Of a DNA stretch of 64,000 bases, positions 7,424 through 17,264 are shown piece after piece. Made by a program: the position numbers and the translations under genes. Location of the stretch: NCBI RefSeq assembly GCF_001244735.1, contig NZ_LN868937.1, forward strand, positions 2,528,785-2,592,784, in the 5' to 3' direction. Under the pieces are notes generated by a model. It was not told where the DNA came from. It saw only the letters and a list, made by a program, of their open reading frames with translations, and did no database searches. Source of the DNA: Bacillus andreraoultii (lineage in GTDB: Bacteria; Bacillota; Bacilli; Bacillales; Caldibacillaceae). How positions within the stretch are numbered: the first letter of the stretch is position 1; every line of letters begins with the position of its first letter.

Positions 7424-8119
7424 TTATATTTTTTGTCTTTTATAATTTGATCTTGACCGATATTGCTGCGGTGGTCTAGCTGGATAGCGAATCGGAAAAC
7501 TAAAGATGTGAACAAGCCGAGTGAACGGAATCGACGCAAAAAGAGCAAAGGCCGAAACGATATGAAATTTGAACAAAAACGGAACACCATGCATTAGTTC
7601 ATATTTCGGTTGGAATATAAATAAACTACGGAACCACGGTCCTATTGTTTCACGGTACTCGTATGGGTAGACTGTTAAATTAAATATAATCGTCATGTAA
7701 GTACCTGTTGCAGCGACAAAAAGAACGGCGAGAACTGAAAAATAGTCAGCGAATGTCGCTTTCACCCTTACCGGATCAATTGTAATCTTTCTTATTAATA
7801 GTATAACTAGTCCAACTACTACCATCAGTCCAGCTAATCCACCACCGTAAATTGCTCCAAAATGATAGAGGTGGTCTGGTATACCTAACGCATTATAAAA
7901 CTCTAACGGAATAACGACTCCCATGATGTGACCAATAAAAGCGAAAATAATACCATAGTGGAATAGTGGAGACCCAATTCGCAACCACTTCTTTTCGAAA
8001 AAATTTGTTGAAGGTGCAGCCCAAGTAAGTTGTCTAAAAGCGTAACGATATAATAAACCTACAATCATAATTGTTAAGGTTAAATACGGAAATACTACCC
8101 AAAAAAAGAGATCGGTCAT
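7424..8119 (-). CDS. narI: Respiratory nitrate reductase gamma subunit NarI
   Basis: This 231-residue cytochrome b subunit anchors NarGH to the membrane, oxidises menaquinol and passes electrons through two b hemes to NarH. It has five hydrophobic helices and the four expected heme ligands: H54 and H64 in FHYGIIFAFIGH, and H186 and H204 in the last two helices. It is the last gene of the nar operon, 38 bp after narJ, with a strong GGGAGGTACATGT ribosome site. Confidence 0.95.
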   Translation of the reverse strand: MTDLFFWVVFPYLTLTIMIVGLLYRYAFRQLTWAAPSTNFFEKKWLRIGSPLFHYGIIFAFIGHIMGVVIPLEFYNALGIPDHLYHFGAIYGGGLAGLMVVVGLVILLIRKITIDPVRVKATFADYFSVLAVLFVAATGTYMTIIFNLTVYPYEYRETIGPWFRSLFIFQPKYELMHGVPFLFKFHIVSAFALFASIPFTRLVHIFSFPIRYPARPPQQYRSRSNYKRQKI

Positions 8120-8157
8120 ACATGTACCTCCCTGATGTCATTTGTAAGTTTACCCGA

Positions 8158-8760
8158 TTATTGATACATAATCGGGTATGGTAATTCTTCCAAATCGGCC
8201 TCTTCTCGACCCTTTTCTAATTGTTGCAATTCTTCTTTCGTAGGTTGAGAAAAAACATACTTCATAAGCATTGTAAATACACCAAAATAAGGGTTGTTTT
8301 CAAATAAATTCTCTTTCATATAACTCAATGCAACGCCAATTCTCTTTTTTAATCGTTCAATTTCTGAGTTTTCAGGTGCAACTGTTAGAAACTCAAGCAG
8401 CATCGGTATGTAGTCAGCTAACTCTTCACCTACTCGTTCAAATCCAGCATGATTAATGATTTTTTGTAGTTTTATTAAAGCAGCTCCTCGACGGTTACTA
8501 TCTCCTAACTCATGAGCTGTTAAATAAAGACCTAGTTTTGTTTTTAAATCAAACGTTTCAACATAAAGCTCTTTTAACTGTATATCACTAAAAGTTACGA
8601 ATGGCCTATACATCATTCGAATTTCTTCTTTTACTGTTGATGAAGCGATTGTATGTTGAACAAACTCTTCTACTTCTTCAAGAAGCTCTTTCAATCCTAC
8701 ATCAGGATAATCTAAAAGCCGAGATGCAACGAGGAGAATCGTTCTATGTTCATTATTCAT
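8158..8760 (-). CDS. narJ: Nitrate reductase assembly chaperone NarJ
   Basis: This 200-residue, mostly helical cytoplasmic protein belongs to the NarJ/TorD chaperone family. NarJ binds apo-NarG, helps insert the molybdenum cofactor and controls docking on NarI. Typical features include LLDYPDVGLKELL near the start, YVETFDLK, and YLTAHELGDSNRRG in the central region. It overlaps narH by 4 bp (ATGA), which indicates coupled translation. Confidence 0.94.
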   Translation of the reverse strand: MNNEHRTILLVASRLLDYPDVGLKELLEEVEEFVQHTIASSTVKEEIRMMYRPFVTFSDIQLKELYVETFDLKTKLGLYLTAHELGDSNRRGAALIKLQKIINHAGFERVGEELADYIPMLLEFLTVAPENSEIERLKKRIGVALSYMKENLFENNPYFGVFTMLMKYVFSQPTKEELQQLEKGREEADLEELPYPIMYQ

Positions 8761-10265
8761 TGACTCTCTCTCACTTTCATCATGCCGTATCTTGGGTTCA
8801 TTCCTTCTTTCGGAGCTAGTTCCTCTAAACTACAAGCACCTTGCTTATAAAAGAGGTCATCATCCATTTCTCTTCGACCAGTTGGGATTACGTATCGTTC
8901 TTTGTACTTGGCAACACCTAATAATCGAGCCATTTCCACTACTTCTTCTGGTGTTGTTTCGGCTTCTTTTAATAATTCACTTTGACGGAATTCATCGACA
9001 CCTCCAACTGTTTTTCCACGCATGAAGACACGCATCGCTGTTAATTTTAGCAACACTTTACGTACTACACTCACATCATCTGCAGCTAAAATAGACGCTA
9101 AGTATTCGATTGGAATCCGCATTTGTTCAACGGCTGGAATATAACCATCTGTGTTTAGCTCATCCTCATTTGTTATATGGTTCATAATTGGGCTGAGTGG
9201 AGGCACATACCAAACCATTGGTAATGTTCGATATTCCGGATGAAGTGGTAATGCAATCTTCCACTTCATTGCCATTTTATAAATTGGCGACTCTTTCGCT
9301 GCTTCAATCCACGAATCGTTAATTCCAGCTTCTCTCGCTTTTTCTTGAATTTCCGGGTCAAATGGATCAAGGAAACAAGCAAGCTGGGCTTCATATAAAT
9401 CTTGTGGATCCTCGACTGAAGCGGCCGCTTTTACTTTATCAGCATCATATAAAACAACGCCAATATAACGAATTCGTCCAACACAAGTTTCCGAGCAAAT
9501 GGTTGGCAGTCCTGCTTCAGTTCGTGGATAACAGAAATTACATTTTTCCGCCTTATGTGTATTCCAATTATAGTAAACTTTATGGTATGGACAGCCGTTT
9601 TGACAAAAACGCCAACCACGACATGCATCATGGTCAACTAAGACAATTCCGTCTTCATCGCGTTTATATAGCGCCCCTGTTGGACAGGAAGCGACACAAG
9701 ATGGGTTTAAGCAATGTTCACAGATTCGCGGCAAATACATCATGAACGTTTTTTCATATTCAGCTTTAATATGTTCTTGTAATTTCTCAACGTTCGGGTC
9801 GTTTTTTATATTTTCACTTCCCCCAGCCAAGTCATCATCCCAGTTTGAACCCCATTCTGGTTTATCAATATATTTTCCAGTAATTTGTGAAATTGGCCGT
9901 GCTACCGGTAGATTGTCTCTTTTCGGGCTATGAATTAAGTTGTCATAATCATATGTCCACGGTTCATAAAAATCTTCCATCTCCGCCATATTCGGATTGT
10001 AAAAGATATTTGCGAGTTTCGAGATTGGTCCACCTGCACGTAATTTCAATTTTCCATTTTCTAAAACCCAACCGCCTTTATAACGTTTCGTATCTTCCCA
10101 CCGTTTCGGATAGCCGACACCAGGTCTTGTTTCTACGTTATTAAACCACATATACTCAGTTCCCGGACGATTTGTCCACGTATTTTTACATGTTACCGAA
10201 CAAGTATGGCAACCGATACATTTGTCTAGGTGCATGACCATTGCTACTTGTGCCTTAATTCTCAA
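8757..10265 (-). CDS. narH: Respiratory nitrate reductase beta subunit NarH
   Basis: The 502-residue iron-sulfur subunit carries electrons from NarI to NarG. Four cysteine groups are visible: CIGCHTCSVTC (residues 16-26), CEHCLNPSCVASC, CRGWRFCQNGC and CNFCYPR...CSETC. The third group has Trp in place of one cysteine, giving the expected [3Fe-4S] cluster; the others give three [4Fe-4S] clusters. It overlaps narG by 11 bp and narJ by 4 bp, so subunit synthesis is coupled. Confidence 0.96.
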   Translation of the reverse strand: MRIKAQVAMVMHLDKCIGCHTCSVTCKNTWTNRPGTEYMWFNNVETRPGVGYPKRWEDTKRYKGGWVLENGKLKLRAGGPISKLANIFYNPNMAEMEDFYEPWTYDYDNLIHSPKRDNLPVARPISQITGKYIDKPEWGSNWDDDLAGGSENIKNDPNVEKLQEHIKAEYEKTFMMYLPRICEHCLNPSCVASCPTGALYKRDEDGIVLVDHDACRGWRFCQNGCPYHKVYYNWNTHKAEKCNFCYPRTEAGLPTICSETCVGRIRYIGVVLYDADKVKAAASVEDPQDLYEAQLACFLDPFDPEIQEKAREAGINDSWIEAAKESPIYKMAMKWKIALPLHPEYRTLPMVWYVPPLSPIMNHITNEDELNTDGYIPAVEQMRIPIEYLASILAADDVSVVRKVLLKLTAMRVFMRGKTVGGVDEFRQSELLKEAETTPEEVVEMARLLGVAKYKERYVIPTGRREMDDDLFYKQGACSLEELAPKEGMNPRYGMMKVRESQ

Positions 10266-13200
10266 GCCAATCTACCTCCTTCAACGGTCTAATGATGGCC
10301 ATCGTGTCACGTTGGTGTCCAGTCGGACCATAATAATTGAATCCATAACTTAATTGAGAATATCCTCCTATCATATGGGTCGGCTTTAATGTAATTCGGG
10401 TAATACTATTATGCGTTCCACCTCGTTTTTTGTTAATGGCTGTTCCTGGTACCCCCATCGTCCGGTCTTGTGCATGATACATATAACACATCCCTTTTGG
10501 AATTCGGTAAGTAATGACTGCCCTTGCTGCAACGACCCCATTACGGTTGTATACTTCAATAAAGTCGTTATCCTTTACTCCAATAGAAGCCGCATCTTCT
10601 TCATTCATCCAGACAACTTGCCAGCCTCGGAATAATTGAACCATTGGCGTTGCTTCCGTAAACATTGTGTGAATACCCCATTTTTGGTGAGGAGTTAAAT
10701 AACGTAAAGTAATTGAATTTCCTGTATCTGGCACACCGTGTTCATTTTTTGTAAAAGGTGCTTTTTGTAATGGTGGTAGATACAAAGGAAGACCTTCACC
10801 ACAATCTAAAATCATTTCATGGTCAAGATAAAAACTTTGCCGACCAGTTAACGTACGCCACGGAATATTATATTCCGTATTTACTGTAAACGGTGAATAG
10901 CGTCGTCCGTCTTTTTCTAGTCCACTCCAAATTGGAGTTGATATAGATACACGTGGTTGAATGGTTAAAGCATCTAACGTATAATCCTCTTCCTCACGTG
11001 GTTTTGCAATCTCAGTTAAGTTTTGACCTGTTTTTTCCTCTAATGACTTCCAACCTTCAACGGCACGTTTTCCGTTTGTTGCACCCGACATTAATAAAAT
11101 AGCATTAATCGCTTTTTGATCCGTATATAAATCAGGATGGCCCTTTCCTATACCTTCACGTTGGTTTACGCCAATCCGATCTTTTAACTCGTCATAAACT
11201 TGCTCTCCAGGAATTTTTATTCCTTTACCACCATATCCTTTTCTTAACTCTGGTCCAATTGACGTCATCTTATGGAATACATTCGGATAATCTCGTTTTA
11301 CTATTTTTAGATGAGGCATTGTTTTTCCTGGAATTGCCTCAACTTCTCCTTTTCGCCAATCTTTTATTTTTCCATATTCTTGTGCAATCTCATCTTGTGA
11401 ATCATGTCCGAGTGGACGCATGATAATTTCTTCTGTTTCCGGTAAATATTTTGCTGCTAATTCTGAAAAAACTCTTGCTATTTCACGGAACGTATCCCAG
11501 TCACTTTTCGCTTGCCACGGTGGGCTAATTGCTGCATTAAACGGATGAATAAATGGATGCATATCCGTACTACTAATGTCATACTTTTCATACCATGTAG
11601 CGGCTGGTAATACAATATCAGAGAATAAACCTGAACTTGTCATCCGAAAGTCGATGCTTACAAATAAATCCGCTTTACCTTCTGGTGCTTCATCGGAAAC
11701 ATTAACTGTCTCTGGTTGCCAACAGTTCTCTGGTTCAGATAGTACTTGGTTTTCGCCACCGATAAAATGTTTAGCAAAATATTCATGACCTTTACCACTA
11801 TCTCCTAAAAGGTTTGAACGCCAATTGAAAAAGACACGTGGGAAATTTCGTGGATCATTTGGATTTTCAATCGCCCATTCGATTTCTCCATCTATTATTT
11901 TCTTAACAACTTGATCAATAATTTCCTGTTCAGACTTTGCTCCATTTTCTCGAGCCTCTTTAACAATATCAATCGAGTTTTGCGAGAACTGTGGGAAAGA
12001 TGGCAACCAACCAAGCCTGGCTGAGAGTGCATTTACATCTGCCGGGTGCATATACGTATATTTTCCATTCCACCGGTTTTGCTTCATATTTTCTTTTGTT
12101 TCATAGCGGAATTGTTCTGTTGCAAAATAAAAGAAAGAAGTTCCATTTTGTAATCTTGGCGCTACACCCCAATCACTTGCAAACGAAACTACATTCCAAC
12201 CTTCTGATGGACGCACCTTTTCCTGACCAACATAATGAGCCCAACCGCCGCCATTCACACCTTGTGAGCCAGTTAAAAGAACGAGGTTTAATATAGAACG
12301 ATAAATTTGATCACTATGATGCCAATGGTTTGTACCTCCACCCATAGCAATCATTGATTTCCCTTTTGTTCTTGCTGCATTATCGGCGAATTCTTTAGCC
12401 ACTTGAATGACATGGTTCCGATGTACACCTGTAATACTTTCTTGCCATGCAGGTGTGTATGGACTTAGATCATCATAATCTTTTGGATAGTCACCTGGCA
12501 AACCACGGTTCACACCAACATGAGCCATCATTAAATCGTATACTGTTGTGATTTTTATCGTATGGCCGTTTGTATCTTCTATATGTTTTACAGGAACACT
12601 ACGCCTAATAACTCCGCCTTCTTCTTCAGCAAAATAAGGAAATGTTACTTCGACAACTTCATCCGAATGATTTAGAAAACTTAATTGCGGATTAATTTCT
12701 GTCCCATCTTCCTTCTTCAATTCAAGATTCCATTTACTGTCATCATCCCACCGGAATCCTTGACTGCCATTAGGTATTTCCATTTTATTTGCGTCTTCAT
12801 CCCAAACAACGGTCTTCCATTCGGCTAATTTTTGTTTATCACTAATATCAGATGCTCGTAAAAAATTGTCTGTACGATATTCATTTCCGGTTTGTTTTAA
12901 CGTAACTAAAAACGGTAAATCGGTAAACCGTTTAACATAATCGATAAAATAAGGGATTTGTTGTTTCACATAAAATTCATTCAATATAACATGGGTCATC
13001 GCCATGGCAAGGGCACCGTCTGTCCCTGCACGTGCCGGTAACCATATGTCAGCAAACTTATCATACTCTGCATAGTCTGGACTCACTCCAACTACTTTTG
13101 TCCCGTTATATCTCGCTTCGACCATAAAATGTGCGTCTGGTGTGCGTGTTTGTGGTAAATTTGTACCCCAAATAATAAAATATTTTGCATTGTACCAATC

Positions 13201-13935
13201 TGCACTTTCTGGTACATCTGTTTGTTCACCCCATACTTGCGGGGAAGCAGGAGGTAAGTCGGCATACCAATCGTAGAAACTTAATATTGTCGCACCTATT
13301 AATGAAAGAAAACGGGCCCCACCAGCATAACTTACCATCGACATCGCAGGAATCGGACTAAAACCAGCTACTCGATCTGGTCCGTATTTTTTAATTGTAT
13401 AAATAATCGAACTTGAAATAAGTTCACATAATTCTTTCCAATCAGCTCGGACAAAGCCACCTTTACCACGTGTTTTTACATATTTATTTCTTTTTTGTGG
13501 ATTAGTAACAATGTTTTCCCATGCTTTTATTGGATTCTCTTCGACACTTCGTTCAGCTTTCCACAATTCATATAGATCTGAACGGACATAGGGATATTTC
13601 ACACGTGCTGGACTATATGTATACCAAGAAAATGATGCGCCACGAGGACAGCCTCTTGGTTCATATTCTGGATAATCGTCTCCTGTTGAAGGGTAATCTG
13701 TTTGTTGTGTTTCAGATGTAATAATTCCATCCTTCACATAGATCTTCCAACTACATGATCCTGTACAGTTTACTCCATGAGTGGAGCGAACTATTTTATC
13801 GTGTTGCCATCTCCGTCTATAAATTTCCTCAGCATCTCTTGACCTTGGACTTTCTTCTGTCCAACCTTTATTTATGACATTTCCACGACGAAGATGTTTA
13901 AAATGGTCAAACAATTTATTTTTTTGTTTAGCCAC
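10255..13935 (-). CDS. narG: Respiratory nitrate reductase alpha subunit NarG
   Basis: The 1226-residue catalytic subunit reduces nitrate to nitrite at a Mo-bis-MGD centre in the cytoplasm. The FS0 cluster ligands H53-x3-C57-x3-C61-x34-C96 are present. D226, in YADLPPASPQVWGEQTDVPE, matches the Asp ligand of molybdenum (E. coli D222). There is no twin-arginine signal, so the enzyme faces inward. The start overlaps the upstream small gene by 8 bp. The length is that of Bacillus NarG. It is the fourth gene of an operon that begins with a hemerythrin gene. Confidence 0.97.
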   Translation of the reverse strand: MAKQKNKLFDHFKHLRRGNVINKGWTEESPRSRDAEEIYRRRWQHDKIVRSTHGVNCTGSCSWKIYVKDGIITSETQQTDYPSTGDDYPEYEPRGCPRGASFSWYTYSPARVKYPYVRSDLYELWKAERSVEENPIKAWENIVTNPQKRNKYVKTRGKGGFVRADWKELCELISSSIIYTIKKYGPDRVAGFSPIPAMSMVSYAGGARFLSLIGATILSFYDWYADLPPASPQVWGEQTDVPESADWYNAKYFIIWGTNLPQTRTPDAHFMVEARYNGTKVVGVSPDYAEYDKFADIWLPARAGTDGALAMAMTHVILNEFYVKQQIPYFIDYVKRFTDLPFLVTLKQTGNEYRTDNFLRASDISDKQKLAEWKTVVWDEDANKMEIPNGSQGFRWDDDSKWNLELKKEDGTEINPQLSFLNHSDEVVEVTFPYFAEEEGGVIRRSVPVKHIEDTNGHTIKITTVYDLMMAHVGVNRGLPGDYPKDYDDLSPYTPAWQESITGVHRNHVIQVAKEFADNAARTKGKSMIAMGGGTNHWHHSDQIYRSILNLVLLTGSQGVNGGGWAHYVGQEKVRPSEGWNVVSFASDWGVAPRLQNGTSFFYFATEQFRYETKENMKQNRWNGKYTYMHPADVNALSARLGWLPSFPQFSQNSIDIVKEARENGAKSEQEIIDQVVKKIIDGEIEWAIENPNDPRNFPRVFFNWRSNLLGDSGKGHEYFAKHFIGGENQVLSEPENCWQPETVNVSDEAPEGKADLFVSIDFRMTSSGLFSDIVLPAATWYEKYDISSTDMHPFIHPFNAAISPPWQAKSDWDTFREIARVFSELAAKYLPETEEIIMRPLGHDSQDEIAQEYGKIKDWRKGEVEAIPGKTMPHLKIVKRDYPNVFHKMTSIGPELRKGYGGKGIKIPGEQVYDELKDRIGVNQREGIGKGHPDLYTDQKAINAILLMSGATNGKRAVEGWKSLEEKTGQNLTEIAKPREEEDYTLDALTIQPRVSISTPIWSGLEKDGRRYSPFTVNTEYNIPWRTLTGRQSFYLDHEMILDCGEGLPLYLPPLQKAPFTKNEHGVPDTGNSITLRYLTPHQKWGIHTMFTEATPMVQLFRGWQVVWMNEEDAASIGVKDNDFIEVYNRNGVVAARAVITYRIPKGMCYMYHAQDRTMGVPGTAINKKRGGTHNSITRITLKPTHMIGGYSQLSYGFNYYGPTGHQRDTMAIIRPLKEVDWLEN

Positions 13936-14209
13936 AGAAACCTCCCCCTTCTCTTGTTATCTCAATTGGATTAAAGCGATCCCCGACAATTCGATAGCTT
14001 TCTTCACCTGCTTCCAATTCCTCTAGAAAAACCTTTAATGTTGGCGCGTTAACTGCAACAAGAATGAGTCGTTCCAATGTTTGTAGCTCGCTAATTTGAT
14101 AAATTGTCTCAATTATTCCCGATGCAATTTCACCGAACCGAAGTCGTAACACATATATTAACTCTTCTCGATCTTGTACCAAATCTGCTTCTCGTTCGAA
14201 AACAAACAA
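13928..14209 (-). CDS. Small protein upstream of narG, DUF4351-like
   Basis: This 93-residue protein is acidic and probably helical. The stretch LRFGEIASGIIETIYQISELQTLERL, then a small-residue turn and FLEELE, resembles the DUF4351 repeat found at the end of PD-(D/E)XK-related proteins, but the match is weak and here stands alone. The TTG start follows AGGGGG with an 8-base spacer. It overlaps narG by 8 bp, so it is co-translated with nitrate reductase. A role in Nar assembly or regulation is possible but unsupported. Confidence 0.6.
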   Translation of the reverse strand: MFVFEREADLVQDREELIYVLRLRFGEIASGIIETIYQISELQTLERLILVAVNAPTLKVFLEELEAGEESYRIVGDRFNPIEITREGGGFCG

Positions 14210-14234
14210 ATTACTACCCCCTAGCCTAATAAAT

Positions 14235-14540
14235 TTATGGAGTCATCATTTTAAAGTAGTCATCTTTTAATACTTGAATACATTTTTCCCCAACTTTTGT
14301 AAGAAATTCCTTTAAATCATCGTTTTGTTTAGTTATGGAATGATTGGTGAAATATTGTTCCATCCGATGGGTAAAATTTTCACCAAACATAATGATGATC
14401 TGAATACCATCCTCATTTTTAATTCCGTCTGCCTGAAAATCGTACGGTTGGATATTAAAATTATTTTCTAACTCAGATAAAACAAAACGATATAAGCTGG
14501 GAGAGATTGTATGTAATGGTGTTGATTGTTTATTTGACAT
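14235..14540 (-). CDS. Hypothetical protein in the nar operon
   Basis: This 101-residue soluble protein has no motif I recognise. It has an amphipathic N-terminal helix (SPSLYRFVLSELENN), a central hydrophobic strand (IQIIIMFGENF) and a basic C-terminal helix. The ATG at 14540 is preferred over one at 14615, which would run into the hemerythrin gene; AGGAG lies about 11 bp upstream. It sits between the hemerythrin and DUF4351-like genes in the same direction, so it is probably part of the nar transcript. Confidence 0.6.
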   Translation of the reverse strand: MSNKQSTPLHTISPSLYRFVLSELENNFNIQPYDFQADGIKNEDGIQIIIMFGENFTHRMEQYFTNHSITKQNDDLKEFLTKVGEKCIQVLKDDYFKMMTP

Positions 14541-14562
14541 TTCCGACCAAACTCCTAATCGA

Positions 14563-14979
14563 TTAATGATGTGGTAAGATTCTTTCCTCTTCAAAGTTGT
14601 GATACGTATCCACATGGACTAATGCGTATAGTTGATGTAAAATTTCTTCATTGAAACCATCTGACTCCAGTTGAGTTTTAATTTGTTTTACAAAGTAGCG
14701 CATTGTATTGTGGTCACGTGTTAACTCAATGATTGAATTTTTTAGCTCTGGTGACTCTTCTACTAACTCTTGATAAAGACCTTCTTCCTCTGCTTGTGCA
14801 TGTCTAAGCGTACGTGTTTCCCAATGTTCAATAGCAACGAGAGCTGTTTGATGTGCCTTTTCTAATTGCCCATCTCTTATTAATTTTGCAATAATCTCAT
14901 TTAATTCTTTCGCCTCCTCTAGCGCAGCCTCATGAATAGCCGAATGACTATCAACATGTTTCAAACCTGGTCCTGACAT
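14563..14979 (-). CDS. Hemerythrin HHE-domain protein
   Basis: The 138-residue four-helix protein has histidine/carboxylate ligands typical of the HHE domain: H-x3-H at 12-16, IEHWE, RHAQAEEEGLY, RDHNTMR, and HNFEEERILPH. Such proteins bind a di-iron centre and sense or bind O2 or NO, or help repair NO-damaged iron centres. It is the first gene of the transcript leading to narGHJI, so protection of nitrate reductase or an O2/NO-sensing function is a reasonable inference. The ATG follows AAAGGAG. Confidence 0.88.
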   Translation of the reverse strand: MSGPGLKHVDSHSAIHEAALEEAKELNEIIAKLIRDGQLEKAHQTALVAIEHWETRTLRHAQAEEEGLYQELVEESPELKNSIIELTRDHNTMRYFVKQIKTQLESDGFNEEILHQLYALVHVDTYHNFEEERILPHH

Positions 14980-15100
14980 TTAAACATTCTCCTTTCATAT
15001 AATGACCAAAAAAGGTAATTTTTAGTTATTAATCATTATGAGTTTAAATTTTTTGTTTTATACGTTAAGTAGGACGGCATTTCCGATAAATGGAACTGAT

Positions 15101-15316
15101 AAAGAACATTCAGGGCTCAAGCTTTAGGCAACAATATAGCGAAAGTTCACCGAATAATTCTTTTCGGTTGCGAAGTCATGCTGCTAGAGTCTTCCTTATG
15201 CGCTTACACATTAGGAAAGTGAAATAAAGAAAACATAGTACTTAATAAGTTGAACCGCAGTTTACAGAGTGTATAAAGGAAAGTGAAATTGAAAAATTTA
15301 TACTTTCCTATTAGCC
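15101..15316 (+). repeat. Interspersed intergenic repeat, copy 1
   Basis: This is a copy of a family seen nine times here. The consensus runs AAAGAAAACTCAGGGACG, then CCTTTAGGCAAC, GACTAGAGTTCGCC, TTTTTCGGCTTTGATG, GCTAGAGCCTTCCTTGTGCGC, a loop, ACAAGGAAAGTAGAAATTGG, AAAATTTATACTTTCC and TATTAGC. Copy 1 carries an extra segment of about 60 bp that duplicates the AGGAAAGTGAAAT block. It abuts the fruA terminator. Confidence 0.8.
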
Positions 15317-15323
15317 AAAAAAA

Positions 15324-15348
15324 AGCCAGACTCTTATAGAACCTGACT
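15324..15348 (-). terminator. Terminator of the fru operon
   Basis: On the minus strand AGTCAG/CTGGCT (one G-U pair) is followed by eight T residues, directly at the end of repeat copy 1. Confidence 0.7.
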
Positions 15349-15373
15349 AATTAACTAATGCAACTTGTATTCA

Positions 15374-17239
15374 TTATTTTTCAACTGGTTTACGCCAAAA
15401 ACCTATCATTAAACCAGAAATAATTGCACCGATAAGAAGCGAAAGGATAAAGAAAACTTTATTTTCAGCTAACGCAATAACGAAAATACCACCATGTGGC
15501 GCAGGAATCGCTGTATTCCATAATTGAGTTAAACCACCTGCAATAGCTGAACCGACAATTGATGATCCGATAATTCTTAATGGATCCGACGCAGCAAAGG
15601 GTATCGCTCCTTCTGTAATAAAGGATAAACCTAAGACATAGTTGGAGACCCCAGAACGTCTTTCTTCTGCTGTAAATTTATTTTTATAGAAAGTAGTTGC
15701 AAGGGCGATAGCGAGTGGTGGAATCATTCCTCCTGCCATTACAGCAGCCATTAAACTCCCATCACCTGTATCAGTAAATATTCCAATTGAAAAAGTATAC
15801 GCCGCCTTATTAAATGGACCTCCCATATCAATTGCCATCATTCCAGCAAGAAGGGCACCAAGAATTACGGCATTTCCAGTACCTAAATCACTAAGGAAGT
15901 TTATCATTGCTGTATTAATATTGGAAAAAATTGGGCCAACAATATAGTACATGAAAAGACCCGTTAACAATAGACCTAACACTGGATAAATTAAAATAGG
16001 TTTTAGCCCTTCCAAAGATCTTGGCATGCCACGGAATAATTTTTTCAAAAATACAACTAGATAACCTGCTAAGAAACCAGCTGCTAAACCACCAAGGAAT
16101 CCTGCATTGCTGTTTACTGCCATTAACCCACCGACCATACCTGGCATAAGTCCTGGACGGTCACCGATACTCATTGCAATATATCCAGCCAAAATTGGAA
16201 TTAAGAAATTAAATGCATTTCCACCGATTGAATTTAAAAATTTAAATATTTCACTCTTATCACCCAGTGCACTTTCAAACAGAAAAGATAGTGCCATGAG
16301 TATGCCGCCACCAACAACGAACGGTAACATGTGAGAGACACCATTCATTAAATCTTTATATATTTTACCCCAAACAGAAGTGGTTTCTTTTTCTTCATTA
16401 TTTTGTGAAGAACCCTTTTCTGCGTGATAAATTGGTGCATCTCCATTAACAATTTTTGTAATTAATTCTTCCGTTTTGTTAATTCCATCACTTACAGGTC
16501 TTTGTAAAACCGGCCGGCCGTCAAATCGTGCCATCTCAACTTTTTTATCCGCTGCAACGATAATCCCTTTTGCCCGACGAATTTCGTCTTCTGTTAAACG
16601 ATGTTTCACACCTTCAGAACCATTAGTTTCAACGCGAATTTCCACGTTCATCTCAGCTGCTTTTCTTTTTAATGCTTCTTCTGCCATATACGTATGAGCG
16701 ATTCCTGTTGGACAAGCTGTAACTGCTAGAACAAAAGGCTTTTCACTCGTGTTAGCTGCAACTCTATCTTCTTTTTCGTCACTTTCTTCTTCACGCTCTT
16801 GGAATAGCTGATAAACTTCCTCGCTATTTTTAGCTACTTTTAAACTTTCAATAAAACTTTCATCTATCAATGAACGAGAAAGTGCTGCTAGCGCTTGTAA
16901 ATGTGTATCGTAAGCACCATCTGGAACAGCAATCATAAAAAATAAGTATGTTGGTTGTCCATCTAATGAATCATAGTCAACACCATTATTACTTTTCGCA
17001 AAAAGAACCGTTGCCTCATCTACTGCTTTTGTTTTTGCATGTGGCATAGCAATCCCATTTCCTAAGCCTGTTGACGATTGTTCTTCACGTTTGATAATGG
17101 CTTCTTTAAATAAATTTTTATTATTAATTACTTTATGTTTAGCGAGATTATCAATCATCTCATCAATAACTGCTTCTTTCGTTGTTGATTGTAAATCCAT
17201 GAGCATGATGTCTTTTCTAAGTAGTTCTGTTACTCTCAT
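15374..17239 (-). CDS. fruA: PTS fructose transporter EIIABC (FruA)
   Basis: The 621-residue phosphotransferase enzyme II imports fructose as fructose-1-phosphate. Domain order is IIA (about 1-145, phospho-His H67 in GIAMPHAKT), IIB (about 168-265, phospho-Cys C176 in AVTACPTGIAHTYMAEEAL) and a membrane IIC domain (about 285-615, starting SHMLPFVVGGG). The ATG at 17239 is chosen because GGGGTG lies 6 bp upstream; an in-frame GTG at 17248 overlaps that site. It is the last gene of fruRKA, 25 bp after fruK. Confidence 0.95.
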   Translation of the reverse strand: MRVTELLRKDIMLMDLQSTTKEAVIDEMIDNLAKHKVINNKNLFKEAIIKREEQSSTGLGNGIAMPHAKTKAVDEATVLFAKSNNGVDYDSLDGQPTYLFFMIAVPDGAYDTHLQALAALSRSLIDESFIESLKVAKNSEEVYQLFQEREEESDEKEDRVAANTSEKPFVLAVTACPTGIAHTYMAEEALKRKAAEMNVEIRVETNGSEGVKHRLTEDEIRRAKGIIVAADKKVEMARFDGRPVLQRPVSDGINKTEELITKIVNGDAPIYHAEKGSSQNNEEKETTSVWGKIYKDLMNGVSHMLPFVVGGGILMALSFLFESALGDKSEIFKFLNSIGGNAFNFLIPILAGYIAMSIGDRPGLMPGMVGGLMAVNSNAGFLGGLAAGFLAGYLVVFLKKLFRGMPRSLEGLKPILIYPVLGLLLTGLFMYYIVGPIFSNINTAMINFLSDLGTGNAVILGALLAGMMAIDMGGPFNKAAYTFSIGIFTDTGDGSLMAAVMAGGMIPPLAIALATTFYKNKFTAEERRSGVSNYVLGLSFITEGAIPFAASDPLRIIGSSIVGSAIAGGLTQLWNTAIPAPHGGIFVIALAENKVFFILSLLIGAIISGLMIGFWRKPVEK

Positions 17240-17264
17240 GTTGTTCACCCCGATACAATATTTA

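Noticed and set aside
14980-15100. FNR box upstream of the nar operon
   Set aside because: No TGTGA-N6-TCAC pattern was found between the hemerythrin gene and repeat copy 1.
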